This document shows positions 1 through 10,584 of a DNA stretch of 64,000 nucleotides, in pieces (the stretch's first letter is position 1; each line of letters begins with the position of its first letter). Under the pieces are notes generated by a model. That model had not been told where the DNA came from. It saw nothing but the letters and a program-made list of their open reading frames with translations, and made no database searches. The stretch is from Takakia lepidozioides (Eukaryota > Streptophyta > Takakiopsida > Takakiales > Takakiaceae). The position numbers and the translations under genes were made by a program. The DNA lies in NCBI GenBank assembly GCA_030704615.1, contig CM060734.1:23250001-23314000 (forward strand). Reading direction: 5' to 3'.

Positions 1-1747
1 CTCTCTATGAAGAGTGCACGAAGTAGAACACAAATCAAGTTTGGAGTGCAAAACAGGGAAGAAACTGTGGTTCTCGGTCCAAATGAATTTTGTTTCCCTC
101 CCGAATTCGGCACGCACGTTGCATATGGAGTCATTACACATACGGTTCAGAAACAGAATGAGAAAAGAATCATGAGCACGCGAAATGCAGTCCAACAGAT
201 CCCAGAGCAATAGCAGATCCCAACGGAATTCATTCAACGGGTGAACGGAACGGATGGTTGCCCATCCAAATCATTTTTGTTTGCTTTCAAACTTTGCCAG
301 TAATTTCAGGACACCCTCTCACAGGTCCCCGACCAATACGAGATCAATCGAAATTCATTCGATGGCTGAACGGATGGTTGCCCATCGAAATGATTTTGTT
401 TCCCTTTGAGACTTGGCCAGTATGTTCAGTGTACCATCTAAAGAGGTCCCAGAGTAATATGAGATGAAACGAAATTCGTTCAATGGGCCAACGGATGGTT
501 GCCCATCCAAATGATTTTCGTTCTCTTCGAGACTTGGCCAGCATGTTCAACATACCATCTGACAGGTCCCAGAGCAATACAAGATCAATCGAAATTTGTT
601 CAATGGGGGCCAATGAGGCGTTCACCTGTCATCCAGTTTTTGTTCATTGCGAAAAAAGAAATCCTGCAATGCGTGCACGGCTATTGCACCCATTGAACGG
701 ATGTGGTTAAAGCCCATCTTTTGCCAGCATGTGCTTCAATATGTGCAGAGACACAACATAAGACAAAATCATTTGTCTCCCCATCGACGCGCTCAGCCCT
801 CAACCCATTCGAGAATTTAAATGAATTTGAAGCCAGTAATTAGGTCAACACTGTCTTTTCATTGGGGGTTTCTGCCACATATCGATTTTATTTTTGGCTC
901 AATTTTGTTCTGCGGCTTCAAACCTCCCACCGCTACATCTCTGCCAAAATTTGGACCAATAAAAAAGGATCCAAGAAAAAAGTGTTGTCTTCACTCACTA
1001 TTGCAGAACTCTCTATGAAGAGTGCACGAAGTAGAACACAAATCAAGTTTGGAGTGCAAAACAGGGAAGAAACTGTGGTTCTCGGTCCAAATGAATTTTG
1101 TTTCCCTCCCGAATCGGCACGCACGTTGCATATGGAGTCATTACACATACGGTTCAGAAACAAAATGAGAAAAGAATCACGAGCACGCGAAACGCAGTCC
1201 AACAGATCCTAGAGCAATAGCAGATCCCAACGGAATTCATTCAACGGGTGAACGGAACGGATGGTTGCCCATCCAAATCATTTTTGTTTGATTTCAAACT
1301 TTGCCAGTATGTTCGGGACACCCTCTCACAGGTCCCCGACCAATACGAGATCAATTGAAATTCATTCGATGGCTGAACGGATGGTTGCCCATCGAAATGA
1401 TTTTGGTTCCCTTTGAGACTTGGCCAGTATGTTCAGTGTACCATCTAAAGAGGTCCCAGAGTAATATGAGATGAAACGAAATTCGTTCAATGGGCCAACG
1501 GATGGTTGCCCATCCAAATGATTTTCGTTCGCTTCAAGACTTGGCCAGCATGTTCAACGTACCATCTGACAGGTCCCAGAGCAATACGAGATCAATCGAA
1601 ATTTGTTCAATGGGGGCCAATGAGGCGTTCACCTGTCATCCAGTTTTTGTTCATTGCGAAAAAAGAAATCCTGCAATGCGTGCACGGCTATTGCACCCAT
1701 TGAACGGATGTGGTTAAAGCCCATCTTTTGCCAGCATGTGCTTCAAC
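1..1747 (-). repeat. Tandem copies of a ~1,007-bp composite repeat
   Basis: The sequence beginning at base 1 (CTCTCTATGAAGAGTGCACG) restarts near 1009, and the two copies then run in parallel to about 1747, so the period is about 1,007 bp. Inside each unit a ~119-120 bp subrepeat recurs about four times, recognisable by CGGATGGTTGCCCATC followed by CAAATGATTTT. The same unit lies in the opposite orientation at 5937-7060 and 42110-43860. The short ORFs in it have no plausible coding content and reappear only because the DNA repeats. No transposase or RT is seen, so it is called a complex satellite or non-autonomous repeat, class unknown. Confidence 0.85.
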
Positions 1748-1761
1748 CTGTGTGCGGCACA

Positions 1762-2645
1762 TGTTAATAACGGCTATGCTACGAGGGATAGACAACGAGG
1801 GTTGCAACGGGACATACTGGGTAGTGATGGACGTACACTACCTGAGCCACAGGCAGAGACGGCTAAGTACGCGGTACTTAGCCAATGGCGGGACAAGGGT
1901 ACATTACCACAAGAGCAGTAGTGGGTAGTGTAGTAACCGTGAGCTGTGAACCACGATATCACACGGTCACGTTAGCATCGGCTTTAACCAATAGAGGGAG
2001 TAGTGGACCGTTTACCACTATGGCTCACGACCACTACAACGAGCCACTTTTTAGCAAACCTTTTAGGTTGCGTAGGCAGTTAGGCAAATGGTCATGAACG
2101 ACCGCAAGCTGTAACGGCTCTTTCGAGCATAGTATAAAAAGACTGCACGCAACTTAGAGGGTGTGCAGTATGAGTATCAGTGATCAATGTGTATTGAGAG
2201 GGACTCGGAGTGATTATGTGTACTTGGGTGATGATGTGATGAGCTCTGAAGTAAAGCCATGCTATTCGAAGTATCTCTGTGTAGAGTGAATGTGAGATAG
2301 AGAATGTGCATTATGAGAGAACGTGAGATGGTGAGAATGTGTATCATCTCAGAATAGTTCTTGTTTTCTCTTGACTACCATGTGCTTGTATGAACCAAGA
2401 GGCTTCAGTCCTTTCGACTAAGATCTTTTATGCTTAAGAGACTGTAGATTGGGCTTAATCAATAGGATTAAGCAGCCTGCAAGGATATGGCTTCATCCGA
2501 CGTTCATGGTTTAGCTATCCTTAAAATGATTACTTCGTAATCGTTTCTGAGAGCATACCGTCGGACAATCTCTATTGCATGTCTTAGGAAATGGGCAGTA
2601 TTGTTAATAGCCTGTTTTGTCTAAGTCATAAACCAACGGTTAACA
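1762..2645 (+). repeat. 5' LTR of a Ty3/gypsy-like retrotransposon
   Basis: The segment begins TGTTAATAACGG and ends AACGGTTAACA, so its termini are TGTTAA...TTAACA, a 6-bp inverted pair of the TG...CA kind typical of LTRs. It is 884 bp long, contains a TATA-like box, and is followed at once by a primer-binding-site-like sequence and then gag. No matching 3' LTR is seen, because the element is cut off in reverse transcriptase at about 5724. The assignment rests on position, termini and internal order, not on an LTR-LTR match. Confidence 0.7.
2133..2140 (+). promoter_or_regulatory. TATA box inside the LTR
   Basis: TATAAAAA lies about 370 bp into the LTR, a usual place for the U3/R promoter of an LTR retrotransposon. 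Transcription would start some 25-35 bp downstream. This is inferred from sequence and position only. Confidence 0.5.
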
Positions 2646-2666
2646 TTTGGCGACCATACTGGGGAC
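2646..2666 (+). other. Primer-binding-site-like sequence
   Basis: TTTGGCGACCATACTGGGG follows the LTR end directly. It resembles the TGGCGCCGTTGCCGGGG-type sequence next to many plant LTRs. The priming tRNA was not identified. Confidence 0.45.
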
Positions 2667-3401
2667 TAACAGTATGTTGAGTTCAAAAGTACTCAAAGAA
2701 GGATGGTTACTCAGTGATTTCTTGAAATCACGACAGAATGAGTCAACAGAAGCAAAGGAATGGAAAACATTCCTGGAAAATTTTCATGGTTTACCAAGAG
2801 CAATACAACATAAAATCTTTCTGTCAGTCGCAAAAGAAGATGACAAATGGGGATTGAAGGGAGGAGTGATCAGTATTACACGAGCACCTTGAGAATGTAG
2901 GATTAGAAGTGAAGAGTGGTTGTCTCGTCTAGCTCTATTGATTACTCTAATCCCAATCTGCAGAAAAGTTTGTTACACTAGTTATATTTTCAGAGAAGGA
3001 TGTTCAAATTATGAATATTGTCACACGATCATAGAAGAAGTGGAGTACTGGATACCCAAAGACTTATTGCAAGTCAGATATACTGAAAAAGACAGATGGT
3101 ATTATTGTGCCCATTAAAAAGTTTGGTGATCAATCAGTGAAAAGGAAAATTAAGTCATAATACGGATTCTTGCAAGATAGGTAGAATCTTGAAGAAAGGG
3201 TAGAGACACTATAATTTTTCTTTACTGACATACCAAGACTATTTTAAAGGGTACTGAAAAGGAATTCTACATATGATGTGGGAATGAATGAGGAAATTAA
3301 AGAAAAAGCTAAACAAGACAGAGCTGAATGAATAGAGAAATATGCTGCAGAAAGGGAGGCTCGGTTAAGAGAAGACTCAAGAATTCCCAGAATTACAGAA
3401 C

Positions 3402-4690
3402 TTGAAAATTATTCAAGGTGAGACATCAAACAGTGATAAACCAGAAGATCAAGAAATCGGATCGGTGGGAAGTGGGAACACTACACCAGAAGAAGTTGCC
3501 AGTAATGTACTTGGTGAATGGTTACCACAAGAAAGATCTCATGGACCTTCTACAGTAACAAGCCCAAATAGAGGTTTTGCTGAAATATTAGAAGAAAGAT
3601 TTGAGAACATTTTGAGTGAAGAAGGTGAAAGAAGTGAAAGCACTTCTCCAGAAATGATAACCAGAGCTGCACTCAAAGCTTTTAAAGATTCATTAAGCTT
3701 AGTAGGGACAGCAGCTGGAAGACGACTATCATTGGGACAATGACCTCCTAGCTTTGAATCACTGTTTGGAAGACAAACACCAACACCACCACAGCCAGCA
3801 GCAGCGGGACAATCCCACAACTAGTTGCACCAGCTGCACCGATGGCTTTAGCAGCAAACAAAACCAAATCACCATTTCCTTTATATGATGGGAAATCTGA
3901 TCCAAATATCCATCTTAATCAATTTGAAAACATGTGCACCATTTACAATGAAGCAACAGACCAAGAGAAGATCCGACTATTTCTTTGTTCAATGGCCCGA
4001 AAAGGCATTGAATGGTTGGCAACTTTCCCAGCCAATCACTTTGCGAATTGGGCGGATATGAGAGCCGCGTTTCAAGAAAGATATAGATCCAACAAATCCA
4101 CATCTGAAATCTTCACAGGATTACAGAACCTAAGACAGAAAAAGAAAGAATTGGTAGTCGACTACCTGGAGAGAATGAAGACTCTGATCAGGAAACTACC
4201 TCAAGCACCAGGGGATGATTTGCAAAAATCATGGTTCATCAATGGACTTTGTCATGAATACGTAACCATGGTTACAGTCATGCCTAACAACACTTTGGCT
4301 GAAGCAGTAGGGACTGCAAAGAAGTTGGATTTGGGATTCCATCAGAGCAGAAGCAAAGATTCCAAATATCTCTTGGAAGAAGAAGACTCTGATGATGAAG
4401 AAAAGCCCAAGCAAAAGAAGAAAGAAGTGATTGACAAAACCACTTTGGATCAGAAGATAGCAGAGGCTATCAAGAATTTTAAAGATGAAGGGCCATGAAA
4501 GGCAACAAAGTGTCACAAATGCGGGACTGCAGGACACCTGGCAACGGAATGCCATATGAAGGACAAATACTGTGATATTTGTCATATGAACAATCATAAT
4601 ACCAGCCATTGTATTTACAACCAATGGGCCAAGAAGATTGGGTACACACGAGAGGTGGGGGTACACCAAGTCATTGGGGATCATCAGACG
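3402..4690 (+). pseudogene. Retrotransposon gag, interrupted by in-frame stops
   Basis: The best-preserved part (3842-4498) is a Ty3/gypsy-type gag: a capsid-like helical region with the retrotransposon-gag signature GIEWLATFPANHFANW, then LRQKKKELVVDYLERM, then a Lys/Glu-rich tail. An in-frame TGA at 4496 separates it from two CCHC zinc knuckles in the same frame: C-HK-C-GTAG-H-LATE-C and C-DI-C-HMNN-H-NTSH-C (about 4522-4612). Gag would package the element's RNA through these knuckles. The acidic ORF at 3402-3743 is probably the decayed upstream part. The same gag family occurs on the minus strand at 48231-49069. Confidence 0.8.
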
Positions 4691-4743
4691 ACTTGCAATG
4701 GAAGTAGCAGGAGGTATACAAAATATCAGTAACCATTCTCAGA

Positions 4744-5724
4744 ATGGAGGATGTGGCAGAGGGATATTCACTACTACTTGGCCGGCCATGGTTAACACAA
4801 GCCCAATCACACCACGATTGGGGAAGTCAGACTCTCACAATAAAAAAGGGAGCAGAACAAGTCACTATCACAACGAAGCAACGAGGTACCATTCCACGAG
4901 AGAAACGACCTTGCATAGTGGAAGAATATGATTGGTCCCGTGGATTGTCGGATGAAGAAGAAGCCACAGTATACGCAGCACATCCACAGTTGGAACCTAT
5001 TGGACAATTGGTGGTCAAGCATACCACAACAGTAGGATGTCACATGGTGAACACCCAAGGAGAACCAAATACTTTGAGAAATGAAGATCCAGAGGAAGAA
5101 GCAATGGACACACCTCAACACCCGGCCCGATTCTATCAAGAAAGGGAAGAAGACATTCAAATCAGTGAAGTACCTGCCACAATTGCAACCATCGGACAAG
5201 AGATTGCAGGATGCACAGTAACGGAAGAAACTCAATTGATTCAAGTGAATCTGGGAACAGTGGAAGAACCACAGATAACACGAGTCAGTGCAGGTCTTGA
5301 AGAATCATTTCTACAAGAAGCCACCGCATTATTCACTGAATACAAGGATGTATTTGCCTGGAACTACAAGGATTTGAAGGGTATACTTTCTAACATCTGT
5401 CAGCACCGAATTGAATTGGAAGTTGACACAAAACCAATTCGTCAGAACCGTTACAGAATGAACCCCAACTATGCAGCTAAAGTTTGGGAAGAATCAAGAA
5501 GTTACTGGATGCATGATTCATATACCCAGTAGAAACACCAAAATGGTTATCATCCCATTGTGATAGTACCCAAGAAAAATGGAAAACTACGAGTGTGTGT
5601 GGACTACCACAAGTTAAACGCAGGAACCAAGAAAGACCCTTTTCCACTACCTTTCACTGAAATAGTGTTGGACACAGTGGCTGGACATGAGATGTACTCA
5701 TTCATGGATGGGTTTAGTGGGTTT
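4744..5724 (+). pseudogene. Partial pol: protease end plus N-terminal reverse transcriptase
   Basis: YSLLLGRPWL near the start marks the C-terminal end of a retropepsin; the catalytic D-[TS]-G part is missing. After a linker come DVFAWNYKDLKGI and RQNRYRMNPNYAAKV, the usual start of a Ty3/gypsy RT. A stop at 5530 is followed by the frame of IVPKKNGKLRVCVDYHKLN and SFMDGFSGF (RT motif A region). The RT ends there, before the catalytic DD box, and hairpin repeats follow at once. The copy cannot be active. The junction at about 5724 marks either an insertion or a deletion. Confidence 0.8.
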
Positions 5725-5744
5725 TTGTTTAGTTTTGTAAATTC

Positions 5745-5930
5745 GTTGACCGCCATTACTGGCGGTCATTTTTATTTGTTTTTAAATAGAGCGACAGCTA
5801 ATAATAGCGGTCGTTTTTTTATAAAAAAAAGTGCAGCGACTGCCAGTAATGGCGGTCGCTTGTATATTTTTGTTTTCTTAAAATACAACGTTTGCTTTAC
5901 TGGCGGTCGCTTTTACTGTTATTTGCCATT
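5745..5930. repeat. Short hairpin modules (GCGACCGCC...GGCGGTCGC type)
   Basis: Three or four imperfect inverted repeats such as GACCGCCATTACTGGCGGTC lie 40-60 bp apart with A/T-rich spacers. They sit exactly where the RT reading frame is cut. They match the hairpins at 46990-47065 and are related to the GTGCGACCACC hairpins at 37.9 and 44.3 kb. Confidence 0.75.
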
Positions 5931-5936
5931 GTATTG

Positions 5937-7060
5937 GCAAAGTTTGAAAACAAACAAAAATGACTTGGATGGGCAACCATCCGTTGACCCATTCAATGAA
6001 TTCTGGTTCATCTGCTATTACTCTGGGACTTGTTGGACTGCGTTTCATGTGCACGTGATTTTTTTTTCATTCCATTTTTTAACCGTATGTGTAATGACGA
6101 CATATGTTACGTGCATGCCAAATTTGGGAGTGAACAAAATTCATTTGGACCCAAAACCACAGTTTCTTCCCTATTTTGCACTCCAAACTTGATTTGCGTT
6201 CTATTACATGCACTCTTCATAGAGAGTTCTGCAATAGTGGGCGAAGAGATTTATTTATTTATTTATTTTTCATTTTTGTTTGGTCCAATTTTTTGTAGGG
6301 ATGTAGCGGTGGGAGGCTTGAAGCCGCACAACAAAATTGACCCAAAAATAAAATCGATACGTAGCAAACATCCCCTAATCAAAAGCAGTGTAAACCTAAT
6401 TATTTGCTTCAAATTCATTTAAATTCAATTAAATTCTCGAATCGGTTGAGGGGTGAGCGCGTCAATGGGGAGACAAATGATTTTTCCTTCTGTTGTTTCT
6501 CCGCGCATGTGTCGCACACATGTCCAAGCACATGCGGGCAAAAGATAGGCTTCAACCACATCCGTTCAATGGGTGCAATAGCTGGCACGCATTGCAGTTT
6601 TTCGCAATGAACAAAATTGGATGACAGGTGAACGCGTCATTGGCCTATTGAATGAATTTCGATTGATCTCATATTACTCTGGGACCTGTCAGATGGTGCA
6701 TTGAACATGCTGGCCAAGTCTCGAAGCGAACGAAAATAATTTGGATGAGCAACCATCCGTTGGGCCATTGTACGAATTTCATTTCATCTCATATTACTCT
6801 GGGACCTCTTAGATGGTACATTGAACATACTGGCCAAGTCTGAAAGCAAACCAAAATCATTTTGATAGACAACCATCTGTTGAGCCATCGAATGAATTTC
6901 GATTGATTTCATATTAGTCTGGGACCTGATACATGGTATGTTGAATATAGTGGCAAAGATTGAAAGCAAACAAAAATCATTTGGATGGTCACCATTCGAT
7001 CGCCCATTGAATGAATTTCGTTTCATCTCATATTAGACCGGGACCTGTTACATTGTATGC
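5937..7060 (+). repeat. 1-kb composite repeat, opposite orientation
   Basis: Reading on the plus strand, the unit recurs here in reverse complement relative to bases 1-1747. Landmarks are GATGGGCAACCATCCGTTG, TTGCACTCCAAACTTGAT, CTCTTCATAGAGAGTTCTGC and, from 6640 on, three to four ~120-bp subrepeats with CTCATATTACTCTGGGACC. With the first copies it brackets the retrotransposon remnant at 1762-5724 as an inverted pair. No coding capacity of its own is seen. Confidence 0.85.
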
Positions 7061-7077
7061 CTTTTGAAGCTCTTTTT

Positions 7078-7352
7078 GTAGTGTTTCATGCTTCGTAATG
7101 CGGTGCTTCTCTATGTCCACTTTTTCCAACGTTGACGTTCTCCTCCTGGAACAGATCCACACATATGTACAGAAATCCTTAAATAACCAAATGACCATCG
7201 GAACTTTTATAAGCCTCATCCCCAGCTTCAAGTTTTGATGGTCATTTGGTTTTTTAAGTATTTCTATACACATGTGTGGATCTGTTCCAGATGAAGAACA
7301 TCAACGTTGGAAAAATAAGAGCTGGAGAAGCACCTCATTACGAAGCAAAAGA
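7078..7352. repeat. Fold-back (inverted repeat) element with ~125-bp arms
   Basis: The left arm (about 7078-7205) and right arm (about 7228-7352) are imperfect reverse complements: GGAACAGATCCACACAT pairs with ATGTGTGGATCTGTTCC, and CCAAATGACCATC with GATGGTCATTTGG. The arms flank a short loop. Such structure without coding sequence fits a MITE-like or fold-back element. Confidence 0.7.
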
Positions 7353-7499
7353 CATTACAGAAGACCTTAACATGTTGAACATTTGGATGAAGAACCTTGC
7401 CCATCATCACTTCAAGCGCTTCTGAAATGATCACATGTTTGTTGGTGGAAGCTAACGCGTCCTCGTCTCCCAACCATGTCTCCCCCTTTGCCACATTTC

Positions 7500-7810
7500 T
7501 AGTGCCATTCTCGATCTGGAAGGGATCTACAGATGTATAGAAATCCTAAAAAACCCAAATAACCATCAAAATTTGAAGCCTCATTCCCGGACCGTAGCTT
7601 CAATTTTTTATAGTTAAAAAAAATGATTTCTATACATGTCTGGATGTCTTCCAAATCAAGAATGTCATCAAATTGGAAAAGAAGAGCTAGAGAAGCACCG
7701 CATTACGAAGCAGAACACATTACAGAAGACCTCAGCATGTTCAACATTTGGATGATATCAGATGAACCATTTCGTTCGTCACTTGAAGCGCTTCTGAAAT
7801 GATCTCATGC
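7500..7810 (+). repeat. Second, diverged copy of the fold-back arm
   Basis: GAAGCACC(G/T)CATTACGAAGCA, ACATTACAGAAGACCT and CACTTGAAGCGCTTCTGAAATGATC repeat the right arm and flank of the preceding element (about 7328-7432) roughly 370 bp downstream. Its own left arm is only partly recognisable. No gene is seen between 7060 and 8090. Confidence 0.6.
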
Positions 7811-7887
7811 TGAAGGTAACGCGTCCTCGTGCCAATCATGCCTCCTCGTAGGCCACATTGATCTCGTACTAGTCCAACACTCCCGTA

Positions 7888-7977
7888 GGCCACATGGAAC
7901 GGTTGATGTGATACATTTTCACAAATGCGATGTGATACATTTGTGAAATGATATCACATCAACCGTTTAATGTGGCC
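7888..7977. repeat. 90-bp near-perfect palindrome
   Basis: GGCCACATGGAACGGTTGAT and its counterpart ATCAACCGTTTAATGTGGCC form the outer arms. The inner arms TTTTCACAAATG and CATTTGTGAAAT meet almost without a loop. The whole is about 40 bp per arm. The size suits a tiny MITE or a hairpin-forming insertion. Confidence 0.75.
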
Positions 7978-8125
7978 AATGCACCTCTTCCGCACTATGG
8001 TGGAAATGTTTGTTATTTGAAGGCACAAACACAAATAATCCGTGCAAACAATCTCAAGAATCATATGTAGTGCAAGAAGTTTCATACTACCGATGTTCAT
8101 GTAGCTGATTTCTTTAGGAATCGTT

Positions 8126-8336
8126 TTGCTACTCCCATGCCAACAACATCAAGTCCACTGGGACTACCATATTCCGAATTCCGTATCAGCCACCACGAAC
8201 ATGAAACCAAGAACTGAGCACCAAATCCCCAATTCATTCTATTTATGGTGGGCCGTGGCTGGCCAGGGTGGCTGATACGTTCGTTTGAACATGACAATCT
8301 CAGAGGACCTGATGTTGTTGGCATGGGAATAGCAAA
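8126..8336. repeat. Inverted repeat, ~33-bp arms with a second inner pair
   Basis: TTTTGCTACTCCCATGCC pairs with GGCATGGGAATAGCAAAA, continuing for about 33 bp. An inner pair, CGTATCAGCCACC and GGTGGCTGATACG, makes the element longer with a mismatched stretch. A minus-strand ORF (8097-8603) runs across it but shows no family signature and is not called as a gene. Confidence 0.65.
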
Positions 8337-8489
8337 AAGAGTACTACAGAATTCAGCTAGAGGAACAACAATAGCATCAAACACCTTACCGTAAATATGA
8401 TTGTTGACATTCGTTGTGACAGCTCCAATCAATAGAGAACTCGCACCATCAGTTGCAACTTGCGCTCCAGCAGCAGTACTGGTCCCCCG

Positions 8490-9195
8490 AGTAAATAAAG
8501 TTCCGTTGTAAATAATAAATTGCATACGCTCAAATCTCACAGATGTCATTTCAACAAAACCGGCCGTGTACTGTGTCACTATTTGTATGTTCCAATGTTC
8601 CAACGTTTCTGATAAGGTTCTGAGAAAAACGATGTATTGGTTCCGTATGAGTTAGACAACTTACGTTCCATATCTCATTCTCATGTGCGACACTACCATG
8701 AGAAACATGAGTCTGTACGTAACAGGTGTACATACGACCTCCGGATGTTCCAGTAAACCATTCGCTGGACCTAGTATGGAATGTTCGGACTTCGAAGGTC
8801 GCATGTGCACATGTTACTTACGGACTCATGCCTCTCATGGTAGTGTCGCATATCCGAGACGTTTTTCTATCCTCCTGGAACATGTCGTTGATCTTCTTTG
8901 AGGAAGAAGCCGTTATCACATCCGGCTTGCTCCGATAGTTACTTCAGCTCTGCCATTGCTATATTTCACTTCTTGAAGATTTTCTACTATATTTTTGTAC
9001 TCAAATGTGTGACGTTTGTTGTCTAACTCCTATGGAACTAATACATCGTTTTCTTAGAAGCCTATCAGAAACGTTGGAATATTACAAATATAAACAGTGA
9101 GACAATACACAAACCATTTATGTTGCAATGACAGGTGCCAGGGTCGAGCATATGCAATGTAGTATTTACAATGAGACTTTATTTATTACATGCAC
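8490..9195. repeat. Large fold-back element, ~240-bp arms
   Basis: From about 8490 to 8731 the sequence is matched in reverse complement from about 8803 to 9195, in four or more blocks. Examples: TGCGACACTACCATGAGA with TCTCATGGTAGTGTCGCA, TGTCTAACTC with GAGTTAGACA, AACGTTTCTGATAAGG with CCTATCAGAAACGTT, and AGTAAATAAAGT with ACTTTATTTATT. The arms carry scattered mismatches and small indels, so the element is old. The loop is about 70 bp. No transposase lies inside. Confidence 0.75.
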
Positions 9196-9275
9196 GATCA
9201 AAATTGAGTTCTGTCTTCACAAATGAACCATTGTACCGCCGCAAATCTAATATCTACGAGACTATGTAGTATGGT

Positions 9276-9820
9276 CTACTCCGTCCTATATACATCTACT
9301 AGCACAGGCCAATAGAATGGCTTGCCCATGAACCTCCGTACTACGTGGGCTAATGTGACTCTCTCCTCCTTGTTGTTGTCATACAACCTTTGTAGCATTG
9401 AATACCAACAACCTCATGTAGATTGGTCCTCGAACATACTTTGATCATAATGAGCGAGGTCATTTATTCGTACCGCTATCTTCCCAATGGCAAAGGCCTT
9501 CGACGTCATGTCCTGGGGGGGGGGCATTCGCATTAAAAACCAATGCAATATCTTTTTCCACCCACCATCTTTTCGCGAGTTCCTGGTCCAGCTTGTCTTG
9601 GTTTTTTAACTGATACGACGAGGCTTTGCGTATATCCTATGGGGTGACTAAGCCCCAATCACACACTCCAATCTTAATCTCCTCGGTGTCATCTGAAAAA
9701 TGCACCAAGATGTTGTCGGGGGACAAGTCGTTGTGCATGACACCGTTCTTTGACAACATCCATGATGCACACCAATGACCATGCAAGTTTACTACGCACT
9801 TTCAGGAAACGAAGTAAGCG
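9276..9820 (-). pseudogene. Protein kinase-like pseudogene, C-terminal part
   Basis: Read on the minus strand from about 9820, the translation gives GVMHNDLSPDNILVHF (catalytic loop, HND for HRD), then IGVCDWGL (DWG for DFG), then RWW in place of the APE region. After an in-frame TAG and a frameshift at a G-run (about 9516-9526) it continues FAIGKIAVRIND and VRRFMGKPFYWP. The same order and wording occur in the kinase-like gene at 38632-40139 (LLHNDMSPDN, IGVCDWGM, RWWIAPEI, FAIGKIAQAI), so the two are paralogues. No N-lobe is seen here. It is clearly broken. Confidence 0.75.
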
Positions 9821-9829
9821 ATCGCATTC

Positions 9830-10584
9830 CTAGAACTCTTATTCCATTTTATTTATTTACTTATTTCCAAAATCTCCCTGTTGTCCCAATCGTTGCCCCA
9901 TTTTCTGTCAACATGCTTGGTCAAAGCAAATAAAGCTTTTTTTTCAAGCCAAAAGAAAAAAAAAAACATTCCTAGGAAAACATTATAATCTCTCAAACAC
10001 AACGGTGAAAATTCCTAAAATTTGGGGAGATGGTAAAGGCCAGGTAGGCATGTATGTGTACGATCAATTTTTGTGGATGAATGCTGGTAGGTGGTTAGCC
10101 TCCCGTTAGTTCCAAGGGGTAGTAATGTTTGGGAGTGAAAAAATTCCCTTTTAGGAAGTTAAGGGTTAATAAAAATGTCAATACTGTTTGATAATGTACA
10201 CATATGAAGGGGGTTCTTATTGCGAGCGCGCCTGATATCCCCTACTTACTGCCAGATTTCCGCCTCCGGTCACCCTCGACTCGCAGCGGAGGGGGACGGT
10301 CAAATCCTCCCCACCCCGCTATATCGTCCGGCCGCCAGCATCGTAGCCCAGCGCCCAGATTGGCCAGCGGTTGAGTCAGGCTGAGATGGAACGAACTCGG
10401 GATATGTGGATTTGAACTCGCGACGTGCACGGGGCATAGTGGAGGAATCGTGTGTGCTCGCAAGGCGGACGGGACATCCTCGTACAAGTCTTGCTCGCGA
10501 GGACTGAAGGAGTGAATATGCGCAGGAATTACATGTGGTCGTAAATTAAGGTTTCAAGTTGGGGTGCGGGGGAGGGATGCAGGC
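9830..10584 (+). other. Non-coding stretch upstream of VPS15
   Basis: The first ~380 bp are A/T-rich with no recognisable gene. From about 10220 the base composition turns GC-rich, as expected for the promoter and 5' UTR of VPS15. On the minus strand, GAGTTCAAATCC (about 10410-10421) looks like an RNA polymerase III B box, so a tRNA-derived SINE head may be buried here. That part is weak. Confidence 0.35.

Noticed and set aside
1-1747. Coding genes in the short ORFs of the first 2 kb
   Set aside because: The same ORFs recur at a 1,007-bp interval with the DNA repeat, lack any family motif and occur in both orientations elsewhere.
7028-7494. Two minus-strand ORFs of about 80 codons
   Set aside because: They lie in the two arms of a fold-back element and reflect its inverted symmetry.
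8097-8603. 168-codon minus-strand ORF
   Set aside because: It crosses an inverted repeat and one arm of a fold-back element and shows no family signature.
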